From the NCBI RefSeq assembly GCF_021134715.1, contig NC_060025.1:2666001-2730000 (forward strand): a stretch of DNA of 64,000 bases, in the 5' to 3' direction. Made by a program: the position numbers and the translations under genes. The notes beneath the pieces were generated by a model, which did not search any database, was not told the origin of the DNA, and saw only the letters and a list, made by a program, of their open reading frames with translations. Positions 60,074 through 64,000 of this stretch are shown piece by piece. The stretch is from Daphnia pulex (taxonomy: Eukaryota > Arthropoda > Branchiopoda > Diplostraca > Daphniidae). Every line of letters begins with the position of its first letter. The stretch's first letter is position 1.

Positions 60074-62362
60074 TCTGTTGTGTAGTCTTTTGCGATGATC
60101 CAACCGTAGTCAACAGACACTATTTTCCTTGTGATGTATTCAAATACAAATCCTTTAGGTATTCTTGAGGGGACTCTTCCAAAGGCCGAAATCAAACCTG
60201 TTCCAACTGAAAGGATGCATATATTGGGATCTTAAGATTACTATGACCGAAAAAGTACAACACTTCTGCCAACAATACATTACGTACGCCAAAAGGAGTA
60301 TCGCGTGTACTCAGCCGTTTATACGTTCATAAGTCCATGAATATCGCAGATAACACAGAATAAATATAAGGGAATCGGAAAACAAAGAAGTTTTGAATAA
60401 TATGTTATCACTCCTTACTAGCTTGAAAGATTTCTCATCTCCCGTTGATTTCCCGTTACTTTTACGGCAGATTTTTGAACATGGACAACCTTGAACCTTG
60501 TCATGTAATCCTTTATTATACCCAAAAAATTTTCCAAGTTCAATCACTTTGACTGATGGATTATCTTCCGTGAGTGACAAGTAAAGCCAAAATAAAATGT
60601 TAAATAAAAGCCATCTCACGGCAGAATGCAATTCGCATCTTTAAATTCCAAGATGCAATAACAATTCTGGCATTGCACTTACCGTAGTTTTTGTTTCGTT
60701 TTTCGACACTCAGGCTTAAGCGAATTAAAAATCACTGCTAGCCGAGGATGGGTACTGACGGGTTCGACGGTTGTTAAGTGACTAACAGCCACACGTCTAG
60801 TTCATGTTTTACATTGAGAAGCGTTCCACTCACCTTACATTCTCACGTAGTCTGTCAAAATTAAAGTTTTTTAAGTGCCGACAGTATGACCTTAAGAGGA
60901 AGGTATCTCTAGATTTCAAATTTTTACAGTATACCTTCAGGGTGCGATTCGTTAAGTTTATGGCTTGCAGTCCTTTCCCAAGACGGTATCGCCAGTGTCC
61001 ACTAGAGTCACTAGTAACGGAAAAACGATTTAAATTAGACATTTTGTTAACATTTCAACACATTTCGGTTGGAAGAACAACAATCCTTATCCGGTCATGG
61101 CAATTTCTCCAAAAAAGGCGTACTATATAAGCAACGCGTTGAAAAGTTTCCAAGGCTACATAACGGAACAACAAAGTTGTGTGGAATGTGCTAAACGAAC
61201 AATTTATAGACTTTGAAGTTCAAATTGGCGATAGATATTCACTAGGAGAAAAAGAGATTTTATCGAATAACATGACCGAGAAAATTTCATTGAGATGAAA
61301 TCAATTTCAATTCAGAGATATTCTCTGTCAGATTTAATCGTTAAATAACCGTTAGGCTGGAATGCACAAGAAATTTCGCTTGCTTAAATCCTACGATATG
61401 TTTAATAAGTCGTTTTTAAACTCTAGAACCAATGGTGTTGCAAATGCTACCGATTGGTCGAAATCGTGGGGATTCCCAGCTTGGATTCCCAGGCAACACG
61501 GTCATTAAGTAAACTATCTCCCATAAATCTATCCCGAAGAAAGTACACATCATGCATAGCGGACACAATAAACATACATTACCGAGTTGTAAAGGAATCC
61601 ATGCCCATCGTCCGTGTCAGCCTTCAGTTTGAATTGCTGGATGTTCCAGATTCAACTGCCGGCAGCTTGGCAGATATAATCAGCTAAATCGCAGCTGAAC
61701 TAAGTAAAGTAATAAACTATTATTCGTTGATTATTTTAAGTGGCAGAGTAATAAATATAACAACGATACAAAAACAAAGTAATTGTTAGCTTACCTCGAT
61801 CAATCTATATCTGAAGAATCGGTACGGAAACTGGACAGGCGCTAAAATAGTATCAATTTAAAAAACAGCAATGACCATAAGGTCTGCGATCCTCTGAATC
61901 GAATTGAAAAAGGGCGCGAATTTTTAAAAATAAACATCAGTAATTTCCATGGCAGCAGCAAGAACCTGTTTCGACATAGTTAATGACTGACAGTGATATA
62001 TAGGCGGGAGATTATGACGCTCGACGACCTGAGAATGAACTAATAAAAAAACGGTTTTATTTATCAGACGGAAGGTATCCTTGACCAAGATATCTTCGTG
62101 CACCGTCAGCGAACAACGCGCGACCTTGAATCGGAGAAAGCATAGAAAGGAAGTTGAAGAACTACTTATTTCCTTGTCGCAGTGGAAAATTAGAGAGGGG
62201 ATGTTAGAGAGAAATATATCGTTTCATGTTACCCGTTTTTACGAGGTTCCCCAATTTCTCGGTGAACATTCAAACATAAAATAAGAAAAATTGTTTTCTT
62301 AAAATGATATTGCAGTTAACCACTGATAGCTTCAAAAGTATAATTCTTTCTCCATATATACA
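60074..62362. other. Spacer between GMC5 and GMC6
   Basis: No gene. It carries the conserved block at 60214-60248, the segment near 60945-60980 that recurs at 52461-52498, and 61200-61600 that is related to 55980-56390. Unlike the two spacers to the left, I find no GMC exon relic here. Confidence 0.5.
60214..60248 (-). promoter_or_regulatory. Conserved upstream block, GMC5 copy
   Basis: On the minus strand GGTCATAGTAATCTTA is followed by AGATCCCAATATATGCAT, about 140-175 bp before the ATG. An AACCTGTTCC word flanks it, as in GMC3. Confidence 0.4.
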
Positions 62363-64000
62363 TTACAGCCAAGTTTGTTTAATCAAGTCAGACGCCTTTT
62401 CTCCCACCATAATCTAAGAAAAAAAATCGGTTGTCATGTATGAAAAAAGAGAAAATAACTTGTTGTAATTACCGTTGGTGCATTTGTATTGCCACTAGGC
62501 ACAATCGGCATGATGGATGTGTCAGCAACGCGCAAGTTCTTTATACCTCTGAATCTCAACTGAGGATCGACAACGGCTGCAGGGTCGGAGTCGGGACCCA
62601 TTTTACAAGTACCTACCGTATGTGCCAAAGTGAAACTGGATCTCTTGATCCAGCATTTCCAATAATCATCCGTCCACAGTGGTTGATCTTCGCATCCTGG
62701 GAAAGGTTTGTCGTACAACTTGGAATTAAATTTCTGCAACGCTTCCGTTTTACTGAGAGCTAAACAGAATTTGACCGCTTCGACAGTCACTTCCAAATCA
62801 CGAGCATCTGAGAAGTAGTTCGGGTTGATGAGGGGTTTGTCGTAGGGATCGTTCGAATTCAGTCGAATATTTCCTCGCGATTTTGGATGTAAAAACAAAG
62901 GGAAGACGGACCAACTATCCCTGTTGACTATTGGTTTGTAGTACTCATTCCACAATTCATCGGAAAAGCCATGAGCGAATCGGACGGCAGTACCGTCGTC
63001 AGATATTTCACTGCCGGAACCAAAGTGCAATTGAATATCCGGCGAGTCATCTGCAGCATCAGCAAATTTCGATTTGATAAAACCAAGTCCTTCCACCCCG
63101 CCTAACAGAGACATGGTGGTTCCTCCGAAGAGAGTATAATTGAGAATTACTGGTAAATTCATAACTCTGGTAGTCGAAATAACAGAATACGGCTTATCTA
63201 TTATTAAAGAAAACCAAAATTTACAATGGAAATATATTCAATTAACTACTTCAATTTCAAACGTACCGATAAGGAAAACCATTCCGATGATTCCAACGTG
63301 ATCGTGCAAGTTTTCTCCAACGAAGGGTTGATCCAATATTGGAGTAATGCCTTTCTCTTTCAAATGATCCGCTGGACCAACTCCGCTCAACATGAGAATT
63401 TGCGGAGAAGCAATACTTCCGGCAGATAACACAACTTCTTTATTGGCCTTGACAACATACTTCCTTCCACGCTTTTCAAATTGAACTCCCGTCGCTGTTT
63501 TCGTATCAGGATCGATGATAATTTTCAAGACGTGCGAATTTTTAGAAATGTGAAGATTCGGTCGATTGCGGACTGGCCGTAGAAAAGCTTTCGAAGTTGA
63601 ACAACGCCTTCCACGACGCACAGTTCCCTGGGGAAACATAAAACCTGTAAACAATAGATTTTTAACTTGGGAAAAATTTTGGTTGTTTCACTTATCAGTA
63701 TTGGTTAACCTGTTTGGAATTCGCCATTACAGTCCCGATTTTGGTATCCCATTTCCACCCCGCCTTGAATGAATGCGGCACCTAACGGTGAACGAAAAGC
63801 AGCTTCACCAACCGTCAAATACCCGCCTTTGCCGTGGTATTTCGTTCCGGCGAGAAAAGGATTTTGATTATCTTCTGATTTAAGGAAATATGGTAAAACA
63901 TCGTCGTATCCCCAACCAACATTTCCGTCATCTCTCCACTTGTCGTAGTCTCGCTTGTTTCCTCGAACGTACAACATGTAATTGAGAGAGGAGCTTCCAC
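62363..64000 (-). CDS. GMC oxidoreductase 6, partial (runs off the right edge)
   Basis: Visible exons are 63720-64000 (the 3' part of exon 3, continuing beyond the window), 63267-63644, 62473-63197 and 62363-62413. The N-terminal FAD-binding motif lies outside. Signature 1 ([12 protein letters not shown]), signature 2 ([15 protein letters not shown]), the catalytic His in TLAHTVGTC and Asn in SGNTNAPT are present. Exon lengths and phases match GMC2-GMC5. Exon 4 of this copy is the closest visible relative of the 57.1-kb relic. Confidence 0.92.

Noticed and set aside
1-64000. CRISPR arrays, bacterial operons, ribosome-binding sites or rRNA genes
   Set aside because: None seen; the window is eukaryotic with spliced genes throughout.

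Overview
The window looks like nuclear DNA of a small-genome arthropod, most probably a water flea (Daphnia-like crustacean). The evidence is many protein-coding genes with short GT-AG introns (about 55-90 bp), AT-rich spacers, animal-specific genes (RNPS1, ALYREF, TMEM11, DHRS7B, DXO, FAM20, ELAC2), a multi-exon C-type lectin gene and a tandem array of GMC oxidoreductases of the arthropod glucose-dehydrogenase type. The species call is inference. All exon models were built by hand from splice sites and frame continuity.

Layout. 1-4.8 kb: no convincing gene, but a set of diverged direct and inverted repeats. 4.8-7.3 kb: two tandem METTL24-like membrane-anchored methyltransferase-fold genes, one with two introns and one without. 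7.6-11.8 kb: an unrecognised basic, coiled-coil gene whose last exon is split by a 3,269-bp Ty3/Gypsy-type LTR element on the minus strand, with two apparently identical 317-bp LTRs and a 4-bp target duplication. 12.0-13.6 kb (-): DXO/Rai1 decapping nuclease. 14.0-16.9 kb (-): FAM20-family secretory kinase. 19.4-20.7 kb (-): RNPS1, with its start codon split by an intron. 21.1-21.8 kb (+): TMEM11. 21.9-23.4 kb (-): DHRS7B. 24.8-28.1 kb (+): secreted multi-CTLD protein. 28.8-30.2 kb (+): secreted orphan protein. 30.6-31.6 kb (-): ALYREF. 32.1-34.9 kb (+): ELAC2 (tRNase Z long form).

35.0-64.0 kb is a GMC oxidoreductase cluster, all on the minus strand: five complete genes, a sixth running off the right edge, and two gene relics between them. 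The four rightmost copies repeat with a period of about 4.2-4.5 kb. Short tracts shared between different pairs of copies, one of them including an entire intron, point to gene conversion. A 6-kb gap between GMC1 and GMC2 (39.8-45.9 kb) holds possible remains of a multi-pass membrane (chemoreceptor-like) gene.

Functionally the left half is mostly housekeeping RNA metabolism (decapping, EJC, TREX export, tRNA 3' processing) and mitochondrial or ER genes. The right half is a lineage-expanded family of secreted or lumenal flavoenzymes. The most notable observation is the apparently very recent insertion of an internally decayed LTR element into a coding exon. The mosaic structure of the GMC array comes second.
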